Below, piece after piece: positions 4,816 to 5,534 of a stretch of DNA of 5,534 nt. Made by a program: the position numbers and the translations under genes. Source of the stretch: Thermoplasmata archaeon (lineage in GTDB: Archaea; Thermoplasmatota; Thermoplasmata; B31-G17); contig QMTG01000074.1 in NCBI GenBank assembly GCA_003649915.1, positions 1 to 5,534 of the forward strand, given 5' to 3'. The stretch's first letter is position 1. The number at the start of each line of letters is the position of its first letter. Under the pieces are notes generated by a model that saw nothing but the letters and a program-made list of their open reading frames with translations, was not told the DNA's origin and searched no databases.

Positions 4816-5534
4816 ATGGAGGTGGAGCAGGAAGGGCAAATCTTTGAGATGATGCAGAGTTACCTTGAAAGGATGAAGAAACAGCAAGAGGAACTTAAGG
4901 AGTGGGAGGATAGGCTAAGAGCGCAGGAAGAAGAAATCAACAGAAAAAGGGCAGAGCTTGATGATTTGAAGGCACAGATTGAGAGGGAAAAGAGTGCGAT
5001 CGATGAAGAGAGGAGAAGAATAGAAGAAAAAGAGAGGGAGATAAGGAGTCTGGAGGATGAACTCCAACAATTACGCTCAAAACTTGTTGCTCGTGAGGAG
5101 GACATTGTTAGGAGGGAGGAGGAAGTATCAAGGGCAGAGGCCGAGGTTGCCGAACTTAGGAAACAACTCTTGGCTAGGGAAGAAGCCATACTTGCAAGAG
5201 AGGAAGAATTAAAATCTATAATTGAGAAGACTATTGCCCAAAGCAGGGAAATTATTGAAAGAGAAAAGCAATTAGTGGCTGAGGAGGAGGCAATAGCGGC
5301 GAAAAAGCAGAAACTTATTGAGATTGGTAAGAGGTTTATAGAGAGGGAGAAGGAGATTGTCACCCAGCCTGTTGCGAGGGCAGAGGGTGTGGCGGAGGAA
5401 GGTGCAATTCCTGAGATGGCTGAAACCGCTGCGGGGGTAAGCGCCGAGGCTGCAGAAGAGGGTGCTGCTGGTGAGGAAGGTGTTAGCGCAGGTGAGGGCG
5501 AAGCCGAAGCACCCGCAGGTGAGGAAGTTGGCGA
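4816..5534 (+). CDS. Long coiled-coil protein with Ala/Glu/Gly-rich tail (3' truncated)
   Basis: The frame is open from ATG 4816 to the right edge (239 codons visible), so the C-terminus is missing. Residues about 10-183 contain no proline and show heptad-like spacing of Leu/Ile in a Glu/Lys/Arg/Gln background, which predicts an unbroken coiled coil of roughly 170 residues. It contains an exact 28-residue (four-heptad) repeat: LRSKLVAREEDIVRREEEV (86-104) and LRKQLLAREEAILAREEEL (114-132), identical at 12 of 19 places. After QPVARAE (184-190) the composition changes sharply to Ala, Glu, Gly and Val with few Lys or Arg, a probable flexible acidic linker leading to an unseen domain. It has no signal peptide or membrane segment. 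I do not recognise a family; the match to SMC, myosin or Rad50-like coils would be composition only. Its place behind the KaiC-like ATPase suggests a structural or scaffold partner. Confidence 0.85.
   Translation, partial: MEVEQEGQIFEMMQSYLERMKKQQEELKEWEDRLRAQEEEINRKRAELDDLKAQIEREKSAIDEERRRIEEKEREIRSLEDELQQLRSKLVAREEDIVRREEEVSRAEAEVAELRKQLLAREEAILAREEELKSIIEKTIAQSREIIEREKQLVAEEEAIAAKKQKLIEIGKRFIEREKEIVTQPVARAEGVAEEGAIPEMAETAAGVSAEAAEEGAAGEEGVSAGEGEAEAPAGEEVG

Noticed and set aside
4860..5363. 167-codon Ser-rich minus-strand frame
   Set aside because: Ser/Leu/Phe richness is the expected antisense reading of GAG/GAA/AAG/AGG codons in the coiled-coil gene.

Overview
The window looks like an archaeal chromosome segment, probably euryarchaeal and possibly thermophilic. 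Evidence: an archaeal-type AspRS C-terminus; the archaeal bifunctional fructose-1,6-bisphosphate aldolase/phosphatase; a KaiC/Rad55-like ATPase; TATA boxes about 27 bases before apparent transcription starts; U-rich terminators without strong hairpins; Shine-Dalgarno sites matching GGAGGTGA; and heavy use of ATA (Ile) and AGG/AGA (Arg). The gene mix would suit a Thermoplasmata relative, but the sequence does not prove this. No rRNA, tRNA, CRISPR array or insertion sequence is visible.

Layout. (1) Bases 1-336 hold the 3' end of aspS on +. (2) Bases 337-574 separate two convergent genes and hold only weak terminator-like sequence. (3) Bases 575-1895 form a two-gene operon on -. It starts with a previously hidden 56-residue, very Ile/Leu-rich membrane peptide, whose stop codon runs into the ribosome binding site of a 377-residue protein with four CBS domains followed by an HPF/YfiA-like ribosome-binding domain. 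(4) Bases 1896-1985 are a compact divergent promoter. (5) Bases 1986-3107 encode the FBP aldolase/phosphatase with all key catalytic residues in place. (6) Bases 3108-3212 carry a terminator/TATA overlap and a palindromic operator-like element. (7) Bases 3213-3865 are an operon of two small membrane proteins that share an LWG(G/A)T...V(E/D)H motif. (8) Bases 4051-4752 encode a single-domain KaiC-like ATPase, starting 33 codons inside the longest open frame. (9) Bases 4816 to the right edge encode a long coiled-coil protein with an Ala/Glu/Gly-rich tail, which is cut by the window.

How they may work together. fbp marks gluconeogenesis. The divergent operon would join adenine-nucleotide sensing (CBS) to ribosome inactivation (HPF-like), so this locus may sit at the junction of carbon/energy state and translation. 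That link is inferred from domains and promoter arrangement, not shown. The LWG membrane pair and the ATPase/coiled-coil pair look like two further small functional units of unknown role. The most interesting items are the CBS-HPF fusion with its hidden membrane partner, and the LWG pair with its palindromic promoter.
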